From Chara braunii (lineage: Eukaryota > Streptophyta > Charophyceae > Charales > Characeae): 39,478 nucleotides of DNA. The position numbers were made by a program, and so were the translations under genes. Location of the stretch: assembly GCA_003427395.1 (NCBI GenBank), contig BFEA01000284.1:795087-834564 (forward strand), read 5' to 3'. Below, in pieces: positions 1 through 10,391 of the stretch. The notes under the pieces are model-generated. The model was not told the DNA's origin. It ran no database searches and was given only the letters and a program-made list of their open reading frames with translations. Each line of letters opens with the position of its first letter. Position 1 is the first letter of the stretch.

Positions 1-669
1 TCAACCCGGGAAACTGGGGTCATTACCCAGAATTGGCTCATGGCTGGGAACCGGGTCCAGCGTCCCACTAACCATACAAACTTTTGGGAAAAAACAGTAA
101 AACTGGACAATAAAGAAGAAACAACTGAAAGAAGAAAATCAGAAAACAAAAGGAAATAAGTTCAAATAAATTGCAATAACCTATCCGTTTTTTTTTGTTT
201 TTTTTTTAATTGTGTGCAGTCTTTTAGTTTATCCGTTTTCTTTTTTTTCTTTTTTTTTTTCATGTGCTCGCCACTGCTTGGACTGCCTGACTCAGGAGGG
301 TGCTGGTAACCCCTTGCAGTCCAGCACCACCCAGATCATAACCTAGCCGGCGTAGCCGCAAAGTCTTTGGACTTGTGAGAGAAATTATGTAGTCACTTCT
401 GCCCCATGACTACCGTCTTCCAGTCATTATATCTGTATTTGGGAAAACTTTCAGTCCAGATGCAGCGACCATGACTGGGCATTTTATTCGGGCGACAGTA
501 GACATGTGAAAGACTCAGACCTGTGCTGTCTGGAGTGACTGCAGGTTACTGTTAAACAATCTTTACATAGCACATGTGACTGAGAGAATATTTCAATTTT
601 CCTCCTTAGCAGGCTCTTAGCAACTATGAATGACAATATGGTTCTCCTTGTTTTCTTTTCCTTTGCAGG
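1..669. other. non-coding flank, T-rich tracts
   Basis: No gene is recognisable here. Two T-rich tracts lie at about 188-208 and 238-260. A short motif (about 38-67, GGAACCGGGTCCAGCGTCCC) recurs nearly unchanged at about 1469-1488, within the 3' UTR side of the LINE. The window may therefore begin in another copy of that LINE's 3' end. The stretch ends in a pyrimidine-rich run (TTTTCTTTTCCTTTGCAG) that works as a splice acceptor for the following exon. Confidence 0.45.
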
Positions 670-776
670 TTTCCTTCCTGAGAATGTGCCCAGCACTTAA
701 GGTCCTAACGCTCCAGGGCAATCCAATTGCACAAAAAAGATCCTATCGCAAAAGTATTCGACAACGCATTCCATTG
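670..776 (+). CDS. internal exon of a leucine-rich-repeat protein (LRRC56-like C-cap)
   Basis: This is a single exon, bounded by a strong acceptor (TTTCCTTTGCAG, ending at 669) and a GT donor just after ATTCCATTG. It encodes about 36 residues: FLRMCPALKVLTLQGNPI is followed by a basic stretch with YR and IPLV. The pattern CP-x-LKVLTLxGNPI then YRxxIxxxIP is the typical last repeat plus cap of SDS22-type LRR proteins. In that family it is closest to axonemal or ciliary LRR proteins such as LRRC56. The call rests on motif likeness only. No other exon of the gene was found; neighbours are LINE and satellite DNA, so the flanking introns would be long and repeat-filled. It could also be an isolated exon remnant or another LRR family. 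Confidence 0.5.
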
Positions 777-1352
777 GTACGACTCCCCTACCATCAGAAT
801 CATGATCAGACTCATCTCCATCAGAAGTACAAAGTTCAAACAAACATATGCACCAGGTTTTCGATAAAGGGGTTGAAATGAATTCAGTTGAAACACAAAA
901 GCAAGGCGTTCTCTCAAAGAAAAAAAAAAAAGAAGGCGTTCTCGGACACAACTCTCACAGCATTAGAACAACTCATGTTGCCAGAAACAAAAAACTTCGC
1001 AGCGCTTGACCCTTCGGTCCTGCTACTTGTCAGAGTAGAAGCATCATGACCTCGTTCTCTGTCTTGCTTAAAAGAACGCGTTGGATGGAGCAAGAAAAGG
1101 GGAAAAAAGTAACGAAAAGAATAATTAGAAGGCAAAAATAACAGAAAGACTTCCAAGCCAAAAAAGCCAAATTAAATTACCCCTTGTGGTATATTTAGTA
1201 TAAGCAAGTTCTAAGATCACATCCTTCAAATAAAATCAAAGGAAATCCAATAGGACTGATGTACTGACGAACACAACAGATAATAAGAAAAATGGTTTCT
1301 ACAGTATGCGCTGAACGAGCAGCTCACGTCACTTTTTTAAAGTTTTTTTACC
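777..1352. other. non-coding, A-rich
   Basis: This is AT-rich sequence between the LRR exon and the LINE tail. It contains A runs (around 920-932) and no ORF with protein-like composition. It would be intron if the LRR exon is real. Nothing else was recognised. Confidence 0.4.
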
Positions 1353-1372
1353 TTTTTTTTTTTTTTTTTTTT
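1353..1372 (-). repeat. poly-A tail of the LINE (poly-T on plus strand)
   Basis: There is a pure run of 20 T on the plus strand, immediately beyond the 3' UTR of the minus-strand LINE. Position and orientation match the poly-A tail left by target-primed reverse transcription. No clear target-site duplication was identified. Confidence 0.7.
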
Positions 1373-1827
1373 AAACACCCCCCCTGGTGATAGTGGTGCT
1401 GGTAAGAGCAGTCACCCCTACCACCCGGGGAGAGGCTCCATCTATTGGTGGGGAGCGACACCTGCTGGAAACCGGGTCCAACGTCCCTTACACAGATTGT
1501 GATCAGAACATCTCAGAAAGAAATAGGTAGAAAGATCCTGCCAGCATTGATTACCCTGAAATGCAGGGGATTGACTGAGCAGGGAGTGGACAAAAAAAAC
1601 TGCCAGTGTTGCAGCTTATTCTGCATCCCATTAGGCCATAATGGGAGGAAGACGGGCATAGTCACTGGGGGACACCAGTGGGCTCCTCCCATCGCCTACC
1701 TTTCCTCCTTTCCTCCACCGTATACTCACACATCTGGCAGCACGGAATCCCGCGCAGAGTTCACCTTTTGTCACCTTTTGTCAAAAAGGAAGCAGGAGAA
1801 ATCAACCTAGGAAATATTGTACAGGGT

Positions 1828-3456
1828 TTACAAACATACGTCAAGAGACCATGGGTGGGGAGGGAAGGGATCAGGGAACTCCTCAGCAGATCTCATGGGG
1901 ATACTCGGGTCTACTGTCAGCCAGTCCTTGAATCTCAAGTGGTAGTCCCTAGGGATTTCCTTACTTTGGCTGTCCTTCGTTCCTTTTTCTCCGCTCCAAT
2001 CCCCTTTCCAGCATACTTCTGCTATCCATCCCTCCCTTTCTCCACCCAGCCATTCCTTAGAAAACTGTAATAGACGTTCTCGGATGTCTTTAGATGTATG
2101 GAAACTGTCAATTAATTGCTTGGTTAGCTTCCACCTGTGTAGAAGCTCCAGTTGGAAGTGCGTTTTAATTTGTTCCAACCTCTCTTCCCCCTCGATCCGA
2201 ACTTGTTCCAAAGACAGGACGCAGCGTTGCCACCATAGGATCCACAGGATCGTTCTTCTGGACAGATGGAACATATTTGACACAAAGGTGTTATCTTGGC
2301 AGGGTGGGTAATATCCCAACAGGATGGCCCGCCAATCCCATGGCCATATATGTCCTGGAACCATTTGCTGCCATATTCTGTCCCACCACCTCCATGTCAA
2401 AGTAGCTGTCGGGCATTGCAGGAATATATGTTCTATTGTTTCTGCTCTCTTTCTAGATGGATATCCCAACAAACATCGGGAACACTAGGGGAGCGCACGA
2501 CCTTGTTGTTCCAACCTCGAGTGGTCGATCGGCCAGTCATTCGTGGGTAGGCACCGATGCAAGATCTGCCACTGTAAGGATGCAATTTTTGCAGGTCTGC
2601 ATTTCGTGTCACTAAACCAACGTATCGGTGTGAGAAGTCGTCTCTCCACAATGAGGTGTTTCTGCCATTTGTCAATTACTATGTCCTTAAGACAGCGTTT
2701 AAATCGGAGCGTTTTGTATGTCATTTTCACTGAGAGCCCCATCAGTGTTTTAGCTTTTGATTGACGAAAGTTATGTCGTGGGACGGGATTCCAAATCCAT
2801 TCCAATGGGTCTATTGGAAGGGTTTCTATGGGAATCTCTGGAAGGAAAAATCGCCGGCTATCTTCCTCCTCGATAACCCTAGTTCTGTGTAATGCCTCCC
2901 TCGGGGTCCATTGAAGAGGGTCATGACTCCCTTCCAGTTTTCCATTTCTTTTAACACCATACCATTCGATCAATCCCTCCTCCGATCTGACTAGATGAAC
3001 CAGGCCTACGTTTTTGTCCCCACCTTCCTTGGACACCCAATCCCCCTCCTTTAGAACCGGGGCTCTGTGAAGTATGGGCCACCACCCTATCGGGAGAGCC
3101 TCCTTTATTTCTTCAAATGTCGATTCCACATTGTGGCAGTATCTCAATTTCTCCCTCATATTTTCGGGGCTCTTCCAGTCCTTCCTCTCTTTGTCCCGGA
3201 GGTCGCCCACACGAGTTACCCCGTTCTTCACCCATCCTTTCCATGGGATGTCCGAGCTACAAAAGATCTGGCTTCGCTCGTTAGTAATCCATCGGTTTCC
3301 GAAGAGAGGTTGTCTTGTCACCTCCTCCCACCTATCCGGATGCGGACGAGCTGGGGGGGGAAGCTTTCCTCCAGGTTTTGAGCAGGCGGGGCCAAAAGTC
3401 ATTTTTTTGTCCTTCCCCTCCCCTAGGGCGTCGTGGTATTCTCCAGTAGCAGTCAT
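1828..3456 (-). pseudogene. LINE ORF2 C-terminal region with zf-RVT
   Basis: This is the part of the LINE polyprotein downstream of the RT, in at least three frames (3456-2485, 2675-2433 and 2472-1828). The upstream part has the aromatic and basic motif seen before zf-RVT domains (KIASLQWQILHRCLPTNDWP). The next part has CP-x-x-C-like residues near 2490, and then RAETIEHIFLQCP followed by Trp-rich TLTWRWWDRIW, which is the standard end of a zf-RVT domain. The zinc-finger half-sites sit in different frames around 2430-2500, so the domain is frameshifted. It ends in a low-complexity basic tail before the 3' UTR. The function in the intact family is thought to be RNA or DNA binding during retrotransposition. 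Confidence 0.75.
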
Positions 3457-3568
3457 CTAACCATAGGAGGGGGTGGAAAGACTGAGGGGCATCGGGGGCC
3501 AGTCGGGCAAGTTGCGCTTATGCCAGCGGTCTCCATATTAAAGGGTTTTCGAATATCAAACGTATCAC

Positions 3569-4950
3569 TCATTGTAAGCTTAAGGCTTGGGATTGGGTGA
3601 GGGGATTGAGAATGCCGAGGCCACCTTTGCTCTTAGGTTGAATGACAGAGTCCCATGCCACCCAACTGATGACATGGGGGTTTTCACTGTCCGCTTTCCA
3701 TAGGTAAGTTGCCACCTTCCTTTTCAATATCTCCAGGGCCCCTGGGCTCAAAGGCCAAAGTACTGATTTGTACCAAAGGGTGGCTAGGATTACATTGTTG
3801 ATCACAATTGCGCAGCCAAAGAGTGATGTGTGTTGGTGGTTCCATTGGGAGAGTTTGGCGCCCGCCGGAGCTGATATCCATCCGTCATTTTCAGGGGATT
3901 GTCCAACAGTTGACATCTTCACCCCCAAAATTCGGATTGGGGCCTCTGGGGCCATCCACGTGATGTTGTGACCATCCGGGGGGCGGCCCCCTTTGTGGTG
4001 GAGCCACCATCCAATTGTCTTGTGACCCCAGCTGACAGACATATCCGAGAGAGTGCAAAAAAGGTCCATCAGCCTGTATATCACCTCCATGTTTTGCAGT
4101 GTGGCGCCAACCATGATTGTAAGCGTCTGCAAAAAGTGAGCAGACCGGAACAGCCTCTTCCGGAATGCCAGCTATCTGAATTCTCTTTAGATCCTTGTTT
4201 TGTCGAAGGTTGGCTGCTAATGCTTCCATTATAATGATGAATAAGAAAGGGGCAATGGGGTCCCCCTATCTAACTGAGCGTTGCAGTCTTATTTTTGGGG
4301 CTATGGACCCGTTTATTTGGACGCTTGTGGTTGCATTGAGGTGCAAAATTTGCACCAACCTCCGAAAATTGTTGCCAAAGTTCAACTGTTCCAGACACCT
4401 ATCTAGGAATGTCCAATCCACATGGTCGTAGGCTTTTTCGAAGTCTACGAAGACCAGGGCGGCATTACTCTTAGATTGATGGGCCAAGCTGATTATTTCA
4501 TTAACCAGGAGTATGTTCTCTTGAATGTTTCGGTTGCGCATAAAACCGGTCTGGGAAGGATGGATGATGTCTTCCATTACTTCGATCATTCGGTTGGCCA
4601 GTGCTTTTGACAACATTTTATATACTACCGTCAGGAGGGTGATAGGCCGGTAGTTCCGAATGTTCATTTTGTCCCCTTTTTTGTGTAATAGTGATAGCAC
4701 CCCACGTCCGACCAACTCCCCCAGCTCTCCGGAATTCCATACCTCCTTGTAGAATTCCATCAAATCGTCACTTAGGAGAGGCCACATGACTTCCCAAAAT
4801 TCTTTAGGGAAGCCATCTACGCCCGGGGTTTTCTCTTCGTCCATTTGCTGTCCAAATTTCTTCTTTGGTGATCCGTTGGTCCAAACGATCTTTCTGAGTC
4901 GGGGATAGACAGCCCTCCATCGGTCGAAGGAAGTCTTCTAACTCTCTGAG
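3569..4950 (-). pseudogene. LINE reverse transcriptase, inactivated
   Basis: The RT fingers and palm are clear. TPGVDGFPKEFW is followed by LLHKKGDKMNIRNYRPITLL (motif 1), then HPSQTGFMRNRNIQENI, then VFVDFEKAYDHVDW (motif A, with catalytic Asp in FEKAYD). The next conserved block, RSVRQGDP in the family, reads RSVR-stop-GDP here (TAG at 4266-4268). The catalytic FADD box is broken: frame one reads SLFAD then loses the second Asp at about 4121-4133, and the continuing homology (TIMVGATLQNM) lies in another frame from 4132 onward. The thumb and connection part continues to 3569 (KSKGGLGILNP). This copy cannot encode an active RT. Confidence 0.88.
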
Positions 4951-5141
4951 GTGGTTTGCATTCTGCTGTTGATGGGGTATGTGAGAAGAGAAAAGATCTT
5001 GGTAGCTAGTTCGCCGGATACTGGGTCAGAAAAGGCCTCGATGGTAGTGCGGTGTGCTCTCAGTGATGCCATACTAAAAAAATGGGAGTCCATAGTGCCT
5101 TCGGTCGTCCATTTCGCTAGTTTGCCTCAAATTCTAACTCC

Positions 5142-6243
5142 TTACCATCTGTGCTGTGCTAGTTGAAGCAGTTGGTCTTGTAAATTTTGAATGTCCAAGA
5201 TATGATCGTTAGAGTTGTCCTGGTCAACCAGGTTGTGCAGTCTCCTATGGACGTCCATCTCGTGTGAATGTCGACGTTTAGCCAGTAACTTCGGATATTC
5301 TTTACATTTTCGGGCTAGAAAGAAGAGTCCGTTGGTGAACCATTGGATTTCCGAGCCGCAAAAGTGTTTCTGATCTCTCCAAAAGTTCCATACATCTCGA
5401 ACATACGTGTGGAAAGATTTGTCCTTAAGTAAGGATGTGTTAAGTTTGTAATAGCCTGGTCCTTGATCCGGTCTTTTGCGGAAAGAGAAGATGGCTCCGC
5501 ATAATCTATGGTCTAATCCCGGGTGAGGACTTTGTGGGAAAACGGTGGTTAGCTGTAGGGCATCCTGAATCTCTTGTGAGAGTAAGATCAGGTCTATTCT
5601 AGATTTAGAGTGTCGAGTGTGGTTGCTGGTGCGATACAGATGTCTGTAGGCGTCCACCAGATTCAGTGTATCACAAAAATCAGTAAATATCCGTTCATCT
5701 TCTTCTACATAGCTTGGGCACTGGTCCTGTGTGCCCCATCTGTCCATCCATCTATCCGGCGCGGCGTTGAAATCGCCGGCGATGATCAGCGGAACTCCTC
5801 GTGGGCCCCGAGTCTGTAGGTGAGTAAAGAACTGTACCCCGAGTCTGTAGGTGAGTAAAGAACTGTAACCTTTCTATTACTGTGTTAGGGGCATATACGC
5901 AAAAAATACTAATTAGTTCAATCTCCAACATCCCCAGAATTCATACCCACCTTCCTTGTTCCTCATCTATTACCCAGTGGACCACCTCAATCCGTGACTC
6001 TGGCGGGATCCATATGGCTACCCCTGCAGAACCTGGTGTTTTCGCGTGCGCACTGTATGCCTGGTAAGGCCAGATTGTTCTATGCGCCCTATGATGTTCT
6101 GGTTTGTCCATTAGATGGGTTTCTTGAATACAAATGACATCCGGCCATGTTCTGCCCCCTACTCCCTTCAACTAGTCCCAAATTGCCTATCTTTTCGTGG
6201 GATTAAAAGAAGCTAACCCATTTACATTGAGGGTCCTTATGTC
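5142..6243 (-). pseudogene. LINE AP-like endonuclease, disrupted
   Basis: The endonuclease starts with LNVNGLASFNPTKR at about 6240-6197, the usual LINE EN opening, but two stops follow at once (about 6170-6200). DVICIQETHL at about 6150-6110 carries the catalytic Glu. GDFNA-x-PDRW lies at about 5790-5757. SRIDLILLS and a degenerate SDH box (GLDHR) lie within 5747-5142. EN nicks the target DNA in target-primed reverse transcription. A 31-bp tandem duplication (5806-5867) shifts the frame between the ETHL and GDFN boxes, so the ORF is broken there too. The C-terminal part is a basic linker toward the RT. Confidence 0.85.
5806..5867. repeat. 31-bp perfect tandem duplication in the EN
   Basis: Two identical head-to-tail 31-bp units (5806-5836 and 5837-5867) begin CCCCGAGTCTGTAGGTGAGT. 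Thirty-one is not a multiple of three, so the duplication shifts the LINE reading frame. It may be a replication-slippage event after insertion, or an assembly slip. Confidence 0.85.
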
Positions 6244-6343
6244 TAGGTCTGCCTTACGGAGGCATTGCTTCCAATGCGGGTTTTTACAAAACAAAGTGTC
6301 GATTTCGTCCATTAATATTGCGTCTTTCACCTTCGTACCCTAC

Positions 6344-7107
6344 CTAGACTCTAACCCATGGCTTGGCGGACCAGTCACTTGTGCATAACAAACCGTTTCT
6401 GAGGACTCTTGCTAAGCACGTACGTAAGTCTTCCTCAGACCAAAATGAGTTGGCCTTCACTTGTTGGAGAGGGAGTTCCATCAGGGCTCCGTGATTGAAC
6501 CACTTCAAGTTGGAGTCCTTGTCCTCCTCGAAAAGTACATATAGGTCGGTGGAGGCTAGAATTCCGGCCGGGTAATGTTTGCGGAGAAAGGGGTCCACTT
6601 TTGCTTAAAATCACTGTCTCTTAGGTCAGGGAGGGACCAAATATTATAGTAACCCCACCCAGGCAATGTGATCCCCTCTTGCAGTGGGGAGAGTCCAAAC
6701 TCCATCCTGTCATCTGCTTACCTCAAAGGTATAACAACCACTCCTTTCTGCAGCAAGTTTTTTTCATATTGGTCGGCTACTACCAAATGCCGCAGTTTTT
6801 TATGACGTGCCTGATCTGAGAGGCAGTCAACCTGATTCATTGAACGGGGATCTCCAGGATCCTCCGGGGAGGGTTGGTGCTGCTCTGGAGGATGAAACTG
6901 TTGGGCAGCAAGATGCCGAATCCGTTGAAAGATCTCAGACCAAGGGATATGCGGTGGGGGTCCAGCCTCGAGGGCATTTCGTAGGGTTGGGCTTTTGTCC
7001 CACATTGTAAACAGCTGGGCATAGGAGCAGTCCCAGAAATCCTGTGTTCCACCCGGGTACTGAGCCCGAAAGCCGTCAATCAGCCAATCAGCTATTTGGC
7101 AACTCAA
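6344..7107 (-). pseudogene. LINE ORF1 (gag-like) fragment, minus-strand element
   Basis: There are two segments, 7107-6718 and 6598-6344, separated by stops. The first opens with ADWLIDGFRAQYPGGTQDFW and continues with a block ending IPWSEIFQRIRHLAAQQFHPP. This block aligns with residues about 68-150 of the plus-strand ORF at 7096-7824 (AxWxxxG, Y, FW, AQL, LExGPPxxIxW, FxPP), showing that both are ORF1 of related LINEs. The second segment (LFEEDKDSNLKWFNHGALME) looks like the next part of the same ORF1. No zinc knuckle was seen. The function is inferred as the nucleic-acid-binding ORF1 protein. The homology stops at about 7107, where the other element starts. Confidence 0.6.
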
Positions 7108-7951
7108 GACAGTCAGCCAAATCTACAAATCACCCAGAACCAGAAGGAATCAGACATCCAACCCTCCAATGGCCAACACTCAGGCATTGGTTCAGGGGAC
7201 CCCTACGGTAAGGTGCTAGAGCAAGACGTCGAGGGGAGGGACAACCCGATAGACCTTGCACTAACACAGAGCCCCAACCCCTCGCTCCTGTTCATTACAA
7301 ATTGGATTATGACAGGGTTGAAGTCTTTGTATACAGAGGTCCCAGAGGAATTTTGGCCACATGCCCATGCGCAGCTTGGAAGAGCCCTGGAGAATAGTAC
7401 AAGGATAAGGAGCATCCTGGAACAGGGCCCCCCGAGTAACATACAATGGGAAGAGGTCCTCCAGAGACTCTTCAAAATCTCTGCGGCTCATTTCCAACCG
7501 CCAGCAATGAACCAACATGGGGCACAAATCCAACCCACAATCATGCCTTCTAATGAACAACGGACGGAAGGCAACCAGCTGGCAACAAATCTGCAAAGAG
7601 GAAGGAAGGAGGAGGATGCAGAAAGAAGGAATACAAGGATAGAAGCTGGGGAGCGCAAGGAACAACAGTCTAAACCCCTTGAAAAAAAGGAAACCCGAAC
7701 AGAGTCCAGCACAAAAGACTACCTTGAAGGAGCCTTCGGGTCCTCAACCCATGGAAGTAGAGGAACCTTCAGTCCCCCTACCCCCCCCCCCAGACGTAGC
7801 AGCAATGGATATAGATCAACATGAAGACACGAGCGCGCCGCCGGCAGATATGGACAATCTTGCTTTCCTTACTAGCACATCCCAAATCAGATCGGGATTA
7901 TGGCGGGATGAGGTCAGCGTATGCAATCCGATAGGTACGGTGGGGACTTGA
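7096..7951 (+). pseudogene. second LINE ORF1 fragment, opposite orientation
   Basis: An open frame runs from 7096 to 7824 (about 240 residues). It has a polar N-terminus, then FITNWIMTGLKSLYTEVPEEFW and LEQGPPSNIQWEEVLQRL, homologous to the minus-strand ORF1 at 7107-6718, then a charged Glu/Arg/Lys-rich tail. Around the A-run near 7680 the frame appears to shift, and the acidic, Pro-rich continuation (PQPMEVEEPSVPLPPPPD) lies in the frame 7679-7951. Nothing downstream resembles endonuclease or RT: GA-rich satellite DNA begins near 8000. That is the reverse of the usual 5' truncation of LINEs, so a rearrangement rather than simple insertion is likely. The apparent first codon is TTG and the true start is unknown. 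Confidence 0.6.
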
Positions 7952-8015
7952 AATTTTGCTACAGCAATGCTATCCATTTCTGTATCAAACCTTTACCGAA
8001 CCCTCGATTAGTGTT

Positions 8016-8995
8016 ACTCTTGGTATTCTCGCCGGAAGATCGACACGTGCCCGGAGATCAGATCGGGACTGAAAAAGGGAAGGAGGGGGGAGAGGAGAAA
8101 ACAAGCTAAGGAGGGACCCAGAATATATGGTGAGAAGATGGGGGAACCCGACAGAGGAAGAGAGAAGGGAGCACGAGGAGAGGAGGGGTATGGTAGAGTG
8201 TGGGGTTGGGCAGGGAGGTGGGGAGAGCTGAGCGCGAGGTGAGGGGGCAGAGACCCGACCGGCCTCTTGGTATTCTCGCCGGAAGATCGATACTTACCCA
8301 GAGATCAGATCGGGACTTGAAAAAGGGGAGGAGGGGGGAGAGGAGAAAACAAACTACGGGTCGGAGCTATGGCTTCGAGCAGAAGGAACCCGGGATATAT
8401 GGTGTGAAGACAGGGAAACCCGACAGAGGAAGAGAGAGGGGAGTACGAGGAGAGGAGGGGTATGGTAGGGTATGGGGGTGGGCGGGGAGGTGAGGAAAGT
8501 TGAGAGCGAGGTGAGGGGGGGAGGGACCCGACCGGAGTATGACCGTTGGCGATCGGGGGAAGGAGGGGGGAGAAGAGAAAGCAAGCTAAGGAGGGACCCA
8601 GGATATATGGTGAGAAGGTAGGGAAAACCGACCGTGAGAGAGGAAGAGAGAAGGGAGCACGAGGGAGGTGGGGAGAGTTGAGCGCGAGGTGGGGGGGGAG
8701 GGACCCGACCGGCCTCTTGGTATTCTCTCCGGAAGATCGACACGTACCCAGAGGTCAGATCGGGGCTTGAAAAAGGGGAGGAGGGGGAAGAGGGGAAAAC
8801 AAACTACGGGTCGGAGGTATGGCTTGGAGCAGAAGGGACCCGGGGTATATGGTGAGAAGACGGGAACCCGACAGAGGAAGAGAGAGGGGAGCACGAGGAG
8901 AGGAGGGGTATGGTAGAGTGTGGGGGTGGGTGGGGAGATGAGGAAAGCTGAGCGCGAGGTGAGGGGGGAGGGTCCCGACCAGAGTTGGGGGGTCT
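8016..8995. repeat. GA-rich tandem array, unit about 220-250 bp
   Basis: At least four imperfect head-to-tail units. Anchors of the form GAGAAAACAA(G)CTA followed by AAGG-x-GGGACCC recur near 8093, 8343, 8575 and 8795. A second anchor, TGGTATTCTCGCCGGAAGAT, recurs near 8021, 8268 and 8718, and is missing from the unit around 8540. Units vary by small indels. The plus strand is purine-rich and has no stable ORF. It looks like a local minisatellite or intergenic tandem array with no recognised function. Confidence 0.75.
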
Positions 8996-9836
8996 AGAAG
9001 GATCGAGCGGGGCTGGAGAGGTCGGGGCGGGGGTCGAGACAGGTGGAGAGGGATCTGAGGGTAGATGATTTTGCGCGGTAGGGGCTAGATCGTGTCGGGC
9101 AGAGGTGAGGAGGTAGAGAGATAGCTGAGGGTGAGGGGGTCGGGCAAGGATGGGAGAGGAGAGGGTAGTCACACCGTCCAAGATGGGAGGAGCTCGTTAG
9201 GGGGAGGGGGGGGAACAGGTCGAGAAAGGGGGGGGAGGGGGCCCGACGTTGTCAAGGGACAAGAGCGGGGAGCGCGAGGAAAAGCGGGGTGTGGTGGAGT
9301 GTGGGAACGGGAAGAGGAGAGAAGTTAGACACGAGAACGAGAGAGGGCTGAGGTAGGGAGATAGATAGTCTCACCAGCCTAGAAGGTTCGCGCGTGGGGC
9401 TGAAGAGGACGAGGCGGGGGACTAGACAGATGGAGCGGGATCTGAACGGAGGAGGCTGAAGAGGAGGGTAGATGAGTCATGCGGTAGGGGTTGGATTGTG
9501 TCGGGTGGAGGTGAGGAGAAGGAGGAACGAGAGAGGGCCGAAGTAGAGGGGTAGCCGAGGGTGAGGGGGTCGGATAAGGAAGGGAGAGAGATAGCCGAGG
9601 ATGAGGGGGTCGCGTAAGGAAGGGAGAGGGGAGGGTGATCACAACGTTCAAGTGGATCGTGGTGAAAGGGGGATGGGGGAAAGGAGGTAAAGCAAGAATC
9701 GAAAGACCTGGGAGGTAGTCGCACCCGTCCTGCTGTCGGCCGGGAGGATTGCGGGCTCATCAAGGCCTGACTCTGCTCCCCCACCGTCCGGATAACCGGC
9801 TCGGGGACCCAAGGGGAGATGAGCTATGGCCGATAG
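8996..9836. repeat. degenerate GA/GGGGA-rich region
   Basis: Strongly purine-rich sequence continues from the tandem array but with only loose repetition. For example, GAGGGTGAGGGGGTCGG-like phrases recur near 9127, 9557 and 9598, and the AGCCGAGG phrase is duplicated near 9551 and 9593. ORFs here are low-complexity translations (Pro/Ser-rich on the minus strand) and were not called. Confidence 0.5.
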
Positions 9837-10330
9837 CCGATGCCCTCGCCTTATTCTTTCCCAACCACTGCCTCGTTGATACGTTCGTCTCCCACTTCGA
9901 CCACTGCCTATGCCTTATCTTCACATGACTCTCCTTGCTTCACCATTGCTGTTCGCCACCATAGTCCGCACACCGCACAACACCATCCTGAAGAAGACTT
10001 CAGTCGCAGGCCCGATGGCCGATGCCCTCGCCTTATTCTTTCCCAATGATGGCCGATGCCCTCGCCTTATTCTTTCCCAATGATGGCCGATGCCCTCGCC
10101 TTATTCTTTCCCAACCACTGCCTCGTAGATACGTCCGTCTCCCACTTCGACCGCTGCCTATGCCTTATCTTCACATGACTCTCCTTGCTTCACCATTGCT
10201 GTTCGCCACCCATTCATTCCTCCTTGTATCACTGTAGCTGAACGCTGTCCGCACACTTCGACTATGAGAAGTAGACTCCGCACAACACCTTCCTGAAGAA
10301 GACTTCAGTCGCAGGCCTTCGTCCTTGCTC
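9837..10330. repeat. nested duplication with 34-bp tandem repeat x3
   Basis: The phrase CCGATGCCCTCGCCTTATTC occurs at about 9838, 10019, 10053 and 10087. The last three are spaced exactly 34 bp apart (linked by CAATGATGG). The longer downstream sequence, with CACTGCCTCG, CACTTCGACC and CTTCACATGACTCTCCTTGC, occurs twice (about 9866-9965 and 10115-10212). The GAAGAAGACTTCAGTCGCAGGCC phrase also occurs twice (about 9989-10015 and 10293-10318). This points to a duplication of roughly 250 bp with secondary slippage at the junction. Confidence 0.8.
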
Positions 10331-10391
10331 AAGTATCACGGCCAATCGGTGTCTTCTTCGCGGGAACCGAGGAGGGGCCGATGATCGCAGT

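Larger units (their letters stand above)
1353..7107 (-). mobile_element. degenerate L1-like LINE with zf-RVT domain
   Basis: A non-LTR retrotransposon read on the minus strand. From its 5' side it has an ORF1 fragment (7107-6344), an AP-type endonuclease (about 6243-5142), a reverse transcriptase (about 4950-3569), a C-terminal region with a zf-RVT-like Cys/His motif (3456-1828), a 3' UTR, and a poly-A tail seen as T20 at 1353-1372. The order EN-RT-zf-RVT is that of plant and algal L1-clade elements. Frames change repeatedly, several stops interrupt conserved motifs and the RT active site is broken, so the copy is dead. The 5' end is cut abruptly at about 7100, where a second element in the opposite orientation begins. 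Confidence 0.85.

Noticed and set aside
1445-2070. Plus-strand ORFs at 1445-1810 and 1678-2070
   Set aside because: They are antisense to the LINE 3' UTR and zf-RVT region and have no independent support.
8016-10330. CRISPR-like regularly spaced repeats
   Set aside because: Units are long or directly tandem without unique spacers of constant size, and the DNA is eukaryotic.
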